From contig DATFKK010000197.1 in NCBI GenBank assembly GCA_035268685.1, forward strand, positions 1 through 57,193: 57,193 nucleotides of DNA, read 5' to 3'. The translations under genes were made by a program, and so were the position numbers. The DNA comes from Candidatus Krumholzibacteriia bacterium. Lineage in GTDB: Bacteria; Krumholzibacteriota; Krumholzibacteriia; JAJRXK01. The number at the start of each line of letters is the position of its first letter. The stretch's first letter is position 1. Of this stretch, positions 8,288-17,868 are shown piece after piece. The notes below the pieces were generated by a model. That model saw nothing but the letters and a program-made list of their open reading frames with translations, did not search any database and was not told where the DNA came from.

Positions 8288-10564
8288 CTAACGCGCCACC
8301 ACGGGGCCCTTCTTCCTCTGGGCCTCCAACACGGCGTAGGCGGCCAGGTTCACGATGTCGCCGACCTCGGCGTCACGCGGCAGCACGTGGACCGATCGGG
8401 AGAAACCCGAAAGGATCGGGCCGATCAGCTCTCCGCCACCCACACGGTACAGCAGCTTGTATGCCGCGTTGGCCGCGGTCAGATTCGGGAACACGAGGAC
8501 GTTCGCGGTGTCACTCAGGCGGCTGAACGGATGCCGTTCCCGCATGAGCGACCGCACGACCGCCGTGTCGGCGTGCATTTCGCCGTCGAGTTCGAGTTCC
8601 GGCTCGCGTTCGTGACAGATCTCCACCGCACGGCGCACCTTCGCCGCCTCGGCGCTCCGAACGCTGCCGAAGTTCGAATGGCTGACCATGGCCACCCGCG
8701 GCACCGTGTCCATGTCCCGGGCCAGCGAGGCGGAGGCGAGGGCGATCTCGGCCAGCTGTTCGGCCGTCGGTTCGAGGTTCACCGCGCAGTCGGCCAGGAA
8801 CCACGTGCGCCCGCCGAGCAGCACCACGTAGGTCGAGCTGACGACCGTGCGCCCCGTCTCGAGCGCGATGACCTGCAGGGCGGGCCGGATCGTCTCGGGG
8901 AAGTAGTTGGTGAGGCCTCCCACCAGAGCCGCCGCGTCTCCGCGCTGGACCAGCATGGCCGCGAAGACGTTCGGGTCGTCGAGCTCCTCGCGCGCGTCGA
9001 CCAGGGTCATGCCCCGCCTTTGCCGCAGGCCGAAGAGTTCCCCGGCGATGACCTCGCGTTCGGGATCGGTGCGCGGGTCGCGGACCTGCAGACCCTCCAG
9101 ATCCAGGTTCATCTCGCGGATCGCGGTCCGGACCTCGTGCTCGTCGCCGATCACCAGCGGCCGCGCGATGCCCTCGTCGATCAGGCGCGCACAAGCGCGC
9201 AAGGTGCGCACGTCGTCGCCGGTGGGGAAGACGACCTGCTTCGGCTCCTGCTGGGCCCGCACCCGCACGTTGTGCATCACGCCGAAGGTCACCTCGAAGC
9301 GCGCCCGCAGGTCCTCGGCGTACGTGTCCACGTCCTGCAGCGGCACGCGCGCCACGCCTTCCTCGGTCGCGGCCCGGGCCACCGCCGGCGCCACGTGCCA
9401 CAGGACGCGGGGATCGAAGGGCTTGGGAATGATCAGGTCCGGGCCGAATTCGAGCGCGTCGGCCTCGTAGGCACGGAGCACCGAGGCGGGCACCGGTTCC
9501 TTGGCCAGATCGGCCAGGGCGTGCGCCGCGGCCACCTTCATGCGATCGGTGATCCCGGTCGCGTGCACGTCGAGCGCGCCGCGGAACAGGAAGGGGAATC
9601 CCAGGACGTTGTTCACCTGGTTCGGCGTGTCGCTGCGCCCGGTGGCCACGATCGCGTCCGGAACGGCCGCCTTCGCGCGGTCGTAGGGGATCTCGGGATC
9701 GGGGTTCGCCAACGCGAACACGATCGGCTTCGGAGCCATGGACTTCACCATGTCCTCGTCCACGACGTCCTTCACGCTCACCCCGAAGAACACGTCGGCG
9801 CCGCGCATGGCATCGGCCAGACTGCGGCGATCGGTCGAGACGGCGAAGGCCTGCTTGTAATCGTTCAGGTCGTCGCGTCCGTCGTGCACCACGCCCTTGC
9901 TGTCGCACAGGATCACGTTCTCCTGCTGCACCCCGAGGCTGATCACGAACTTCGCACAGGCGATCCCCGCCGCGCCGGCGCCGTTGATCACCAGCGTCAG
10001 GTCCTCGAGCCGGCGGTCGGTCAGTTCGCAGGCGTTGATCAGGCCGGCACCGGCGATGATCGCCGTGCCGTGCTGGTCGTCGTGGAAGACGGGAATGTCC
10101 AGGCGCTCCTTGAGCGTCTCCTCGATGACGAAGCACTCGGGCGCCTTGATGTCCTCGAGATTGATGCCGCCGAAAGTCGGTTCCATCATCTCGCAGGCGC
10201 GGATGACGTCCTCGGGATCGCTGGCCTCGAGCTCGATGTCGTAGACGTCGATGTCGGCGAAGCGCTTGAAGAGGACCGCCTTGCCCTCCATGACGGGCTT
10301 GCCGGCCAGTGCGCCGATGTTGCCGAGTCCGAGCACGGCCGACCCGTTGCTGACCACGGCGACCAGGTTGGCTCGGTTCGTGTAACGGAAGGCGAGGTCC
10401 GGCTCCCGGGCGATCTCGAGGCAGGGCTCGGCCACGCCGGGAGAGTAGGCCAGGCTGAGATCGTGCGCCGTGGCCGTGGGTTTGGTCGGAGAGATCTGCA
10501 GCTTCCCCGGCCGTGGATGGGCGTGGTATTCGAGGGCCTCGTTGAATCGCCGCTCGTCACTCAT
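8288..10564 (-). CDS. maeB: NADP-dependent malic enzyme, MaeB type with phosphotransacetylase-like domain
   Basis: 758 residues, the length usual for MaeB. The N-terminal malic domain has [11 protein letters not shown] and [12 protein letters not shown], and the Rossmann site has [16 protein letters not shown]; together they decarboxylate malate to pyruvate with reduction of NAD(P)+. From about residue 430 a PTA-like domain follows ([44 protein letters not shown]). In MaeB this domain is thought to be regulatory, responding to acetyl-CoA, and is not an active acyltransferase. Start ATG 10564 follows GGGAGGTTCCCCC. It is transcribed alone, divergent from the peptidase gene. NADP preference is inferred from the family. 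Confidence 0.93.
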   Translation of the reverse strand: MSDERRFNEALEYHAHPRPGKLQISPTKPTATAHDLSLAYSPGVAEPCLEIAREPDLAFRYTNRANLVAVVSNGSAVLGLGNIGALAGKPVMEGKAVLFKRFADIDVYDIELEASDPEDVIRACEMMEPTFGGINLEDIKAPECFVIEETLKERLDIPVFHDDQHGTAIIAGAGLINACELTDRRLEDLTLVINGAGAAGIACAKFVISLGVQQENVILCDSKGVVHDGRDDLNDYKQAFAVSTDRRSLADAMRGADVFFGVSVKDVVDEDMVKSMAPKPIVFALANPDPEIPYDRAKAAVPDAIVATGRSDTPNQVNNVLGFPFLFRGALDVHATGITDRMKVAAAHALADLAKEPVPASVLRAYEADALEFGPDLIIPKPFDPRVLWHVAPAVARAATEEGVARVPLQDVDTYAEDLRARFEVTFGVMHNVRVRAQQEPKQVVFPTGDDVRTLRACARLIDEGIARPLVIGDEHEVRTAIREMNLDLEGLQVRDPRTDPEREVIAGELFGLRQRRGMTLVDAREELDDPNVFAAMLVQRGDAAALVGGLTNYFPETIRPALQVIALETGRTVVSSTYVVLLGGRTWFLADCAVNLEPTAEQLAEIALASASLARDMDTVPRVAMVSHSNFGSVRSAEAAKVRRAVEICHEREPELELDGEMHADTAVVRSLMRERHPFSRLSDTANVLVFPNLTAANAAYKLLYRVGGGELIGPILSGFSRSVHVLPRDAEVGDIVNLAAYAVLEAQRKKGPVVAR

Positions 10565-10592
10565 GGGGGAACCTCCCGTCGGGTACGGACCT

Positions 10593-10632
10593 AGCATAGA
10601 TCCTTGCACGGCGGGGAACCAACCACTAGCCT
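10593..10632. promoter_or_regulatory. Candidate divergent sigma-70-type promoters (maeB / M23 peptidase)
   Basis: The 141-base intergenic region holds, on the minus strand, TTGGTT-18-TATGCT (10622 to 10593) pointing to maeB. On the plus strand it holds TTGCAC-17-TAGCCT (10604-10632) pointing to the peptidase. Both are weak matches (3-4 of 6 per box) and they overlap, which would make the promoters mutually exclusive. Confidence 0.28.
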
Positions 10633-10705
10633 GGCCCGGCGGCCACGGCAAACCCTTGCCAGTCACGAATTCGGTGCTCGACCCGCGGCTCCGGGGAACC
10701 ACTGC

Positions 10706-12097
10706 ATGTTGCGATACCTCCGCCTCGTCCTCGGCATCGGCGTGCTCGCCGCGATCTACTGGCAGATCGGCGGATTCGGTCCGATGACCGGCGAGTCCAC
10801 CGACTCCCGCGAGCCGGCGCCGACGACCGAGGCCACCGCCGACACCGTCGCGGCCGGCGGCCCCGACGACGGCCCGTCGTTCGGCTACCCGCCGCTCGAC
10901 CACGAGAACGACCTCGAACGGGTGCGCCGTAGCGTCCCGATGTCCGAGATCGAGGAGTGGGACGAGTTGGTCATCGGCCGGAACGAGTCCTTCTACGTCG
11001 CCCTTCGTCGCGCCGGACTGGACCACGACACCATCATGCGGGTGGTCGACGCGGCCGAGCCCCACGCCGACCTCAGCCGTGTCCGTCGCGGCGACCGCTT
11101 CCTGCTCGCCCACGACGACGACGACGATTCCCTGCGCGCCATCCGCTTCGACGTGCGCGACGAGAATTACGTGGTGATCGACCTCTCGACCGAGGAGCCG
11201 CGCACCGAACTCTCGCGCTATCCGGTCGAGCGGAAGGTCCGGGCGGCCCGGGGCTCGATCCGCACCAATCTCTTCGACGCGCTGAAGGCCCAGGACGCCG
11301 ACCCCACCCTGGCCGATCAGCTCGCCGAGATCCTGGGCTGGGACATCGACTTCTTCCGCGACCTGCGCGTGGGGGATCGTTTCCTGATCCTGTACGCGGA
11401 ATACGTGCACGACGACGAGATCGTACGCGATCCCCAGATCCTGGCCGTCCGCTTCGTGAACCGCGGGCGTGAACTGCGGGCCTACCGCTACGAGAACGAG
11501 TACGGCCTACCCGCCTACTACCAGGCCGACGGAACCTCGCTCGAACGGCAGTTCCTGAGGGCTCCGTTGAAGTTCACGCGTGTGTCGAGCCGCTTCAGCC
11601 ATCGGCGTCTGCACCCGGTGCTGAAGCGTTACCGTCCGCACTACGGCGTGGACTACGCGGCCCCGCTGGGCACACCCGTGCACGCCACCGCCGACGGCGT
11701 GGTGATCGAGCGCACGCGGGATCGGGCGAGCGGGAACTTCGTCGGGCTCCGTCACGGCAACGGTTACGAGAGCTACTACCTGCACCTGTCGCGCTTCGCG
11801 AAGGGCGTGTCGAAGAGCGGGAAGGTGACGCAGGGCCAGGTGATCGGCTACGTCGGCAACACCGGGTGGTCCACCGGACCCCACCTCGACTACCGGATCC
11901 GGCGCAATGGCAAGTGGATCGACCCGAACAAGTTGTCGCTGCCACCGGCCGATCCCATCGACGAGGCCGGACTGCCGGCGTACCGTGAGCACGTGGCCGC
12001 GCTCGACGCCCAGCTCGAGATCGTTCCGGTCGATGCCGCCAACGTCGTCCTGCGAACGGGCCTCGCTCCGGCCCTCGGAGCCGCGGTCACCGACTGA
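10706..12097 (+). CDS. M23 (LytM-type) zinc metallopeptidase, MepM-like cell-wall hydrolase
   Basis: 463 residues. Start ATG 10706 (GGGGAACCACTGC ahead) gives an N-terminal membrane anchor (about 3-22). A low-complexity Glu/Thr/Ala linker precedes an OapA/LysM-like region (about 85-245) of the type found before M23 domains in MepM and ShyA. The M23 domain (about 290-410) has the zinc motif H312-YGV-D316, catalytic YYLH (His360) and GPHLDYR (His393). It is expected to cut peptidoglycan cross-bridges in the periplasm during growth or division. The second His of the usual HxH motif is Asp here (HLD), the common MepM form being HLH. The gene is alone or leads into the next one 43 bases on. Confidence 0.88.
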   Translation: MLRYLRLVLGIGVLAAIYWQIGGFGPMTGESTDSREPAPTTEATADTVAAGGPDDGPSFGYPPLDHENDLERVRRSVPMSEIEEWDELVIGRNESFYVALRRAGLDHDTIMRVVDAAEPHADLSRVRRGDRFLLAHDDDDDSLRAIRFDVRDENYVVIDLSTEEPRTELSRYPVERKVRAARGSIRTNLFDALKAQDADPTLADQLAEILGWDIDFFRDLRVGDRFLILYAEYVHDDEIVRDPQILAVRFVNRGRELRAYRYENEYGLPAYYQADGTSLERQFLRAPLKFTRVSSRFSHRRLHPVLKRYRPHYGVDYAAPLGTPVHATADGVVIERTRDRASGNFVGLRHGNGYESYYLHLSRFAKGVSKSGKVTQGQVIGYVGNTGWSTGPHLDYRIRRNGKWIDPNKLSLPPADPIDEAGLPAYREHVAALDAQLEIVPVDAANVVLRTGLAPALGAAVTD

Positions 12098-12140
12098 CAC
12101 CTCGCGCCCACATCCACGTGCGGCGCGGACGGAGGCCGCC

Positions 12141-14144
12141 GTGGACAGCCGCTCCGACTGGACCCCGCTCCGCGAGGCGCTCGACCCCGAGCGCTTCGGT
12201 CGCAAAGCGGCCACGCTGGCCGCCCTGGTGCAGGCGCGCTCGCCGGTCCTGCCCGGATGGGTGGCCCCCGTCGACGTCGACCCCGACCCGGGTGCCCTGC
12301 TCGACCTCCACGCGACCCGCGACTGGATGCTCCGCTCGTCGAGCCCGCTCGAGGACCGCCCCGAGGGCTCGGCCGCCGGCGTCTTCCACAGCGGCCACGC
12401 CCCCGCCGTGGTCGAGGAACTCCGCGACGAGATCGACGCCGTCCGCGCGTCCGGACGGACGGATCGCGCTCGCTCGCTGTTGGGCGACGACGCCGCCCGT
12501 GTGGCCGTCCTCGCCCAGCCCTTCGTCGCCTTCGACCGCTGGTGCACGCTGGAGCTCGACGCCGAGGGATACGAACTCGAAGGATGGATCTTCGAGGACG
12601 ACGGCGCACCCCGTCGCTGGCGGGAGGGGGGCGGGCGGGGAGACCGGATCGTCGGGATCGCACGCCGGGCGGCGCGGGCGGCGTCGATCGACCACGCCCT
12701 GCTCGAGATCGGAACCCGTGCCGACGACGTGTGGGTCCTGCAGATCCGGCCCGCGCCGGGTCGGAGACCGCGCCATGACGAACCCCGGATCGAGGCGCCG
12801 GCCGATCTTCCCGGCCTCGGAGCACGGGTCGCCCCCGGGGACGCCGACGTCGACTGGGTGTGGGATCGGGAGCACTCGCCCCTTCCCCTGTGCCCGCTGC
12901 TCGCCACCGTCTTCGGGCGATGGATCGACGCGCTCGAAGGCGCCTATCCGAGCCGCCTGATCCAGGGGCGCTGGCACGACCGGCCCCGGGATCGGGAGGC
13001 CACGCGCGAGGACCCGGACATGGTCGAGGCGCTGTTGTCGAGCTGGCGCACGGCACTCGACGCGCTTCCCCGCGCGATCGATCGCGTGGACACCGCGATC
13101 GCCGCTCTCGACGGAGGCGTCGAGACCTGGCGGGAATTCGTGTCGCGCTGGCTCGACGTGCAGGCGCTGTACTTCGACGTGCCCTCGGGCCGCCTCCGCC
13201 GCTGGGCCCACCGGCTCGAGCAGCGCCAGGGGATCGACCTGCGGCCTCGCCCGGGGACCACCGTCGCCGCACAGCGGGCCGCCACCTGGCGCGCGCTGGG
13301 ACGGCGCATCCTCGAACGTGAAGACGTCGGGGCGGAGACCGCCCGGGGTCTGCGCTCCTGGATCGAAGCCCACGGCGACGACCCCCTCGCTCGTGAGATC
13401 CGCGCCGCCCTCGACGACGCCGGCCATCTGTGCGCCCTGCCCTACGACGGCCGTGGCGTACCCTGGGAAGAGGATCCCGCGCCCTTCCTCCGGGCCCTGC
13501 TGCGCCACGCGAAGTCCCCGGTCGCCGGGCCCGAACGCCATGAAGACGACGACCGGGCGACCGCCCTCGCCCGGGACGTGGTCACACTGGCCGAGGACGA
13601 CGACGACCTGCTCCTGCGCACATACCTGCGCTGGCGCCGGGCGCTCACCGCGGTCGCACCGACCACCCCGGCAGCCGGCGCGCCGGACCCGTTGCTCGAC
13701 CTGATCGTCGACGATCTCGAGCACTGGATGCGCGAACGCGACGAGACCGCCTTCCGCGGGGCCCTCGACCGCGGGCGTGCTCTCGCCGCACACTGGCGCG
13801 GCGCGATCGACGACGGCGCAGCGAGCGGTCTGGTGGGCCGCCCCGCCGCCCCCGGCCGCGCCGAGGGAACGGTGGTCCGGGCCGCTCACCTCGGCGACGT
13901 CGAACCCGACCGCCCCGACACGATCGCCGTGGTGTCGACCGTGCTGCCGGCGGACGCGTCGATCGTCCCCTTCCTGGCCGGGCTCGTGTGCGAGAGCGGC
14001 GATGTCCTCGGCCACGCCTCGATCCTGGCCCGCGAAGCCGCGATTCCCTGCGTGGTGGACGTCGGGGACGCGCGGCGTCGGCTCGCCCGCGCCGACCGCG
14101 TGGTGGTCGACGGCGACAGCGGCCGTGTGATCGTCACCTCCTGA
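12141..14144 (+). CDS. Compact PEP-utilising-enzyme-like protein (ATP-grasp remnant + phospho-His swivel domain)
   Basis: 667 residues. GTG start at 12141 with GGAGG five bases ahead. The N-terminus (FGRKAATLAAL, LPGWV, MLRSSSPLEDRPEGSAAGVF, VWVLQIRP) follows PPDK/PEP-synthase ATP-grasp landmarks in only about 215 residues, where about 320 is usual. A long Arg/Glu-rich helical middle has no PEP-binding TIM barrel. The C-terminus is the mobile swivelling domain with catalytic His625 in GDVLGHASILARE. ATP-grasp, helical linker and swivel domain without a barrel is the layout of rifampicin phosphotransferase-like proteins. It could phosphorylate an unknown substrate using ATP. The linker is not recognisably similar to the rifampicin-binding domain, so no substrate is proposed. 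Confidence 0.6.
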   Translation: MDSRSDWTPLREALDPERFGRKAATLAALVQARSPVLPGWVAPVDVDPDPGALLDLHATRDWMLRSSSPLEDRPEGSAAGVFHSGHAPAVVEELRDEIDAVRASGRTDRARSLLGDDAARVAVLAQPFVAFDRWCTLELDAEGYELEGWIFEDDGAPRRWREGGGRGDRIVGIARRAARAASIDHALLEIGTRADDVWVLQIRPAPGRRPRHDEPRIEAPADLPGLGARVAPGDADVDWVWDREHSPLPLCPLLATVFGRWIDALEGAYPSRLIQGRWHDRPRDREATREDPDMVEALLSSWRTALDALPRAIDRVDTAIAALDGGVETWREFVSRWLDVQALYFDVPSGRLRRWAHRLEQRQGIDLRPRPGTTVAAQRAATWRALGRRILEREDVGAETARGLRSWIEAHGDDPLAREIRAALDDAGHLCALPYDGRGVPWEEDPAPFLRALLRHAKSPVAGPERHEDDDRATALARDVVTLAEDDDDLLLRTYLRWRRALTAVAPTTPAAGAPDPLLDLIVDDLEHWMRERDETAFRGALDRGRALAAHWRGAIDDGAASGLVGRPAAPGRAEGTVVRAAHLGDVEPDRPDTIAVVSTVLPADASIVPFLAGLVCESGDVLGHASILAREAAIPCVVDVGDARRRLARADRVVVDGDSGRVIVTS

Positions 14145-14150
14145 GACGTC

Positions 14151-14179
14151 TTGTCGCCCACGGGCGCGCGGCCTACGAT
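14151..14179 (+). promoter_or_regulatory. Candidate sigma-70-type promoter for the outer-membrane barrel gene
   Basis: TTGTCG (14151-14156), a 17-base spacer and TACGAT (14174-14179) each match 4 of 6 consensus bases at ideal spacing, 60 bases ahead of the next ATG. It lies in the 95-base gap after the PEP-utilising-like gene. Confidence 0.4.
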
Positions 14180-14239
14180 CGTCGCCCCGCGATCCGGTCG
14201 TGTCGGACGACCCTTCCCTCGGCTTCCGGAGTGGTATCC

Positions 14240-14791
14240 ATGTCGCGCTTTCCACGTGTCGGTCTCGCCCTGATCACTCTCGTGCTCGTCGCGAGCACCT
14301 CCCCGGCCCAGGCGCAGACGCGTTTCAGCGTCGAGGCCGGTCCGCTCGTCCCCTTCTCGGACTTCGCCGACGCGGTCGACGCGAGTGCGTGGATCGGAGC
14401 GCGGGCCGAGTACCAGCCCATGAACTCGCTCGGCCAGGTCGCCGAACTTGCCTTCGTGGTGCAGACCGGCTACGCAGATCTCGAACTCGACACCGATCTC
14501 GACGCGAGTGCTTCGCTGTGGGCGCTGGGCGCCGGCGTGCGCGTGTACTCCATGGCCCTGCCCTTCTTCCTGCACGGCGGCATCGAGTACATGTCGACCG
14601 ATCTGGACTTCGGGCCGATCGACGCCTCGACCGACGGCTTCGGTCCGACCTTCGGGGCGGGGCTGAACTTCGGACTCGGTGGCGTCTTCGTCGAGGTCGA
14701 GGGGCGGCTGCACCTCGGCGTGGGAGCCGACGACGAAGAGATCGACCCTCGCTTCACGACCCTCACCGCTGCGCTCGGTCTGCCGTTCTAG
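14240..14791 (+). CDS. Small outer-membrane beta-barrel protein
   Basis: 183 residues. Signal peptide MSRFPRVGLALITLVLVAST ends at AQAQ. The mature part alternates hydrophobic and polar residues in short strands (RFSVEAGPLVPFSDF, AWIGARAEYQP, ALGAGVRVYSM, GGIEYMSTDLDF, GAGLNFGLGGVFVEVEGRLHLG) and ends LTAALGLPF with a terminal aromatic, as expected for barrel insertion. It resembles 8-strand OmpA/OmpX/OmpW-like porin-fold proteins. Function is unknown. The amidohydrolase begins 11 bases later and its ribosome site covers this gene's stop. Confidence 0.75.
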   Translation: MSRFPRVGLALITLVLVASTSPAQAQTRFSVEAGPLVPFSDFADAVDASAWIGARAEYQPMNSLGQVAELAFVVQTGYADLELDTDLDASASLWALGAGVRVYSMALPFFLHGGIEYMSTDLDFGPIDASTDGFGPTFGAGLNFGLGGVFVEVEGRLHLGVGADDEEIDPRFTTLTAALGLPF

Positions 14792-14801
14792 GAGACGTCC
14801 C

Positions 14802-16475
14802 ATGATCCGGTTCTCGACGCTCGCACTCCTGCTCCTGGCCGGTGGGCTCGCCCACGGTGCCGCTGACGTCGTGTTCGTGGGCGGCACCATCCACACGCTC
14901 GCCGGAGAACGACCCTCGACGGTCGAGGCCCTGGCGATCGGGGACGGCACCGTCGTCGCGGCCGGCGACCGAACGACGGTGGAGGCTCACGTGGGCGACG
15001 CCACCCGAGTGGTCGACCTGGCGGGCCGTACCGTGATCCCCGGGCTGGTCGACGCCCACGCACACCTGAGCGGTCTGGGCGCGGCCCTGGCCCGGGTCGA
15101 CCTGCGGGGAGCCCGCTCGGCCGAGGAGTGCGTCGACCGGGCCCGGGCCGTGCACGGCGAACTGCCCGACGGCGCGTGGCTACTCGGCCGGGGCTGGGAT
15201 CAGAACGGCTGGGACGGACAGGCCTTTCCCGACCGGTCGCTGCTCGACGAGGCCTTCGGCGACCGGCCGGTGCGCTTCACCCGCATCGACGGCCATGCCT
15301 CGTGGGTCAACACCGCGGCGCTGCGCCGTGCCGGCATCGACCGCGACACTCCGGATCCCGAAGGCGGGGAGATCGAGCGCGATCCGGCCACGGGCCGGGC
15401 CACGGGGATCCTGATCGACGCCGCCGAGTCGCTCGTCGGAGCCGCGATCCCCGAGCCCGACGCCGCCGAGATCGAACGGCGCTACCGCCGCGCGGTGCAG
15501 TCCTGCGTGGAACTGGGCATCACCGGCGTCCACGACATGGGCGTGTCGCTCGAGGAACTCGAGGTCCTGCGCCGCGGTGAGCGCGAGGGGTGGCTCGACC
15601 TGCGCATGGTCGTCTACCTCGGCGGCGATCAGATCCTCGCCGCGTACGAGGGCGGGCGCGCGGGACTCGAGCCCTCGTCGCGCGTACGCGTCGAGGGCGT
15701 GAAGCTGTACGCCGACGGGGCACTGGGCAGCCGGGGCGCCGCGCTGCTCGAGGACTACTCCGATCGTCCGGGGCACCGCGGGCTGTTGATCCAGGAGCCC
15801 GCCGTACTGCAGCAGAGAATCGAGCGGGTCTTCGCCCGCGACCTCGGCCTGGCCGTGCACGCGATCGGCGACCGCGCGAATCGCATCGTGCTCGACCGGA
15901 TCGTCGCCGCGCACACCGCGCTGACCGAGCGCCGTGTCGACGTGGCACCACTTCCCTCCCTGAACGCGCGCATCGAGCACGCGCAGATCGTCCACCCCGA
16001 CGACCTGCACCGCTTCGCCCGGCACGGGATCCTGCCCAGCATGCAGCCCACGCACTGCACCAGCGACATGCCGTGGGCCCCCGATCGTCTCGGCCAGGAA
16101 CGTCTCGAGGGCGCCTATGCCTGGCGTACCCTGCGCGAGCTGGGGTGCATCATCCCCCTGGGCAGCGACTTCCCGGTCGAGGAGGCCTCGCCCTTGCTGG
16201 GACTGCACGCGGCCGTGACGCGGCAGACGCCCGACGGACATCCGCCGGACGGCTGGTCGCCCGATCAGAGCCTGACGCCGCTCGAGGCCCTGCTCGGTTT
16301 CACGGTCTGGCCCGCGCGGGCGATCGATGCCGAGGCATGGGGAACCCTCGCGGTGGGTTCACGCGCCGACCTCGTCGTGGTCGACCGCGACCCGCTCTCG
16401 GTCGACGCATCCCGACTGCTCGACACCACGGTGCAGATGACCATGGTCGACGGCGAAATCGTCTTCGAACGCTGA
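14802..16475 (+). CDS. Amidohydrolase, YtcJ-type, probably exported
   Basis: 557 residues. Start ATG 14802 with TAGGAGACGTCCC. A hydrophobic N-terminus (MIRFSTLALLLLAGGLAHGA) looks like a signal peptide, unusual for this mostly cytosolic family. Metal-dependent hydrolase landmarks: VIPGLVDAHAHLS (His86, His88), VKLYADGALGSRGA (Lys-containing motif), HAIGDRANR, RIEHAQIV, LGSDFPVEEASPL and GTLAVGSRADLVVVD. YtcJ/exoenzyme-regulatory-type members hydrolyse amide or imide substrates that are mostly unassigned. No pathway partner nearby suggests the substrate. The gene ends one base from the convergent DUF4340 gene. Confidence 0.82.
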   Translation: MIRFSTLALLLLAGGLAHGAADVVFVGGTIHTLAGERPSTVEALAIGDGTVVAAGDRTTVEAHVGDATRVVDLAGRTVIPGLVDAHAHLSGLGAALARVDLRGARSAEECVDRARAVHGELPDGAWLLGRGWDQNGWDGQAFPDRSLLDEAFGDRPVRFTRIDGHASWVNTAALRRAGIDRDTPDPEGGEIERDPATGRATGILIDAAESLVGAAIPEPDAAEIERRYRRAVQSCVELGITGVHDMGVSLEELEVLRRGEREGWLDLRMVVYLGGDQILAAYEGGRAGLEPSSRVRVEGVKLYADGALGSRGAALLEDYSDRPGHRGLLIQEPAVLQQRIERVFARDLGLAVHAIGDRANRIVLDRIVAAHTALTERRVDVAPLPSLNARIEHAQIVHPDDLHRFARHGILPSMQPTHCTSDMPWAPDRLGQERLEGAYAWRTLRELGCIIPLGSDFPVEEASPLLGLHAAVTRQTPDGHPPDGWSPDQSLTPLEALLGFTVWPARAIDAEAWGTLAVGSRADLVVVDRDPLSVDASRLLDTTVQMTMVDGEIVFER

Positions 16476-16476
16476 G

Positions 16477-17868
16477 TCAGCTCTCGGCCGGCGCGTGCAG
16501 CGCGTCGACCAGGGCGCGCAACCGCAGGTACATACCGCGCTCGACCTCGACGAGTGCGCGGTCGCCTTCCATGTAGAACCACGCGCCCTCTTCGTCGGGA
16601 CGCCAACCGAACTGCAGGGTGATCTCGCCGTCGGGCCATCGGATGTCGACGCTCGCAGTCTTCTCCGAGAGCATGACGGCAGGGGGCCGCCCCTCGGACA
16701 CGAAGACCGTGCTTCCGGGCTGCATCTCCTCGATCCCGCGGGCCACGTTCCGCGCGGCGTTCTCGCGGTAGGACGACGTGGGGACCTGGCCGTCCTCGGT
16801 CAGCAGCACCCACTCGCGGTCCCCTCGCCGGATCTCGGCCCAACGGCCCGAGCCGTCGTCCACCCGGAAGGCGATCGCGCGTTTGACGTTGCGGGGAATG
16901 GGATTGCGATCCTCCCACCCGCGGAGTCCACGGTCGAGCAGACCGACGAACGACGGCGTCAGCGCGAGCACGGTGTCCAGACCCTGCTTGCGGGCGAAGT
17001 ACTGCTGCTCGTTCGCCTCGTTGCCGAACCACACGGTCGTCGTCCGGCCGGAACGATCGGTCACGCTGAGTTCGGCCCACGGACGGTCGAGGCCGTAGCC
17101 CGACCACTCGCGTTCGCCCAGGTCGTCGCGCAGGTACCCTGCGATGGTCTGCGTGGCCACGACCAATGCGATGTCGTCGAGCTCCCAGCGGCGCAGACGC
17201 GGCGGGGTTCCGGGCGGTCCCGACCACCACAGGCCGGTGGTCGTGTCCCGGGCGGCCACCCACCGACCGGCAGGACCCCGTCCCTCGAGACGAAGGATCG
17301 CCTCGTCGTCGACGTCGAACAACGAACGGCGGCGGAAACCGTGGTGGGCCGACCGCACGAGCTCGAGCACGTTGATGTCGGCCAGCTCGAGCGCAGAGGA
17401 GTCCTCGCGCCGGACGTAGCAGAACTCGCCGGTGACGACTTCGATGCCGACGGCCAGTCGACGGGACGCGCCGTCGGACGACGCCAGCACGAGTTCGGTG
17501 CGCGCGGGTTGTCCTACCTCGAGGCCGTAGCTCGCCCACGAAGCCTCGTCGAGCTCGGGATTGAGTTCGCGCTGCCGCACCTCGGTCGTGATCCGTTCGA
17601 GCACCGACGCGACGACACGATCCTCGGCCCGTTCCACGATGGGCTCGGTCAACCACCACCCCTCGTCGCGCCGGACCAGGGTCCAGCCGCCGCCCGTACG
17701 TTCGACCCGCAGCGTGTCCACGGCCGACGGGTCGACCGGCAACAGCAGGGCAGCCTCCTGCCGTGCCTCGAAGACCCGCTGTTCGCGTGGGATGTCGATC
17801 CCGAAGATCCACACGGCCAGAGCCAGAACGACCAGTGCGAGCAGGAAGGTCCATCGGTTCAGACCCAT
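16477..17868 (-). CDS. DUF4340 membrane-anchored protein of a Gld-like ABC cassette
   Basis: 463 residues. Start ATG 17868 after GGAGGAGACGCCA. One N-terminal membrane helix (WTFLLALVVLALAVWIFGI) is followed by a large extracytoplasmic region of DUF4340-type repeats with the pattern 'W.L..p....d...v..ll..l..l' (WWLTEPIVERAEDRVVASVL; SYGLEVGQPARTELVL; GYGLDRPWAELSVTDRSGR). It is the last gene of an overlapping minus-strand operon: ATPase, permease, GldG-like, this one. The same four-gene order occurs in many phyla without a proven substrate. Confidence 0.78.
   Translation of the reverse strand: MGLNRWTFLLALVVLALAVWIFGIDIPREQRVFEARQEAALLLPVDPSAVDTLRVERTGGGWTLVRRDEGWWLTEPIVERAEDRVVASVLERITTEVRQRELNPELDEASWASYGLEVGQPARTELVLASSDGASRRLAVGIEVVTGEFCYVRREDSSALELADINVLELVRSAHHGFRRRSLFDVDDEAILRLEGRGPAGRWVAARDTTTGLWWSGPPGTPPRLRRWELDDIALVVATQTIAGYLRDDLGEREWSGYGLDRPWAELSVTDRSGRTTTVWFGNEANEQQYFARKQGLDTVLALTPSFVGLLDRGLRGWEDRNPIPRNVKRAIAFRVDDGSGRWAEIRRGDREWVLLTEDGQVPTSSYRENAARNVARGIEEMQPGSTVFVSEGRPPAVMLSEKTASVDIRWPDGEITLQFGWRPDEEGAWFYMEGDRALVEVERGMYLRLRALVDALHAPAES

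Noticed and set aside
6953-10594. Plus-strand open frame of 1213 codons opposite FG-GAP and maeB
   Set aside because: No recognisable domain and low-complexity His/Arg/Val-rich sequence. Both minus-strand genes are convincing in motif content and start sites.
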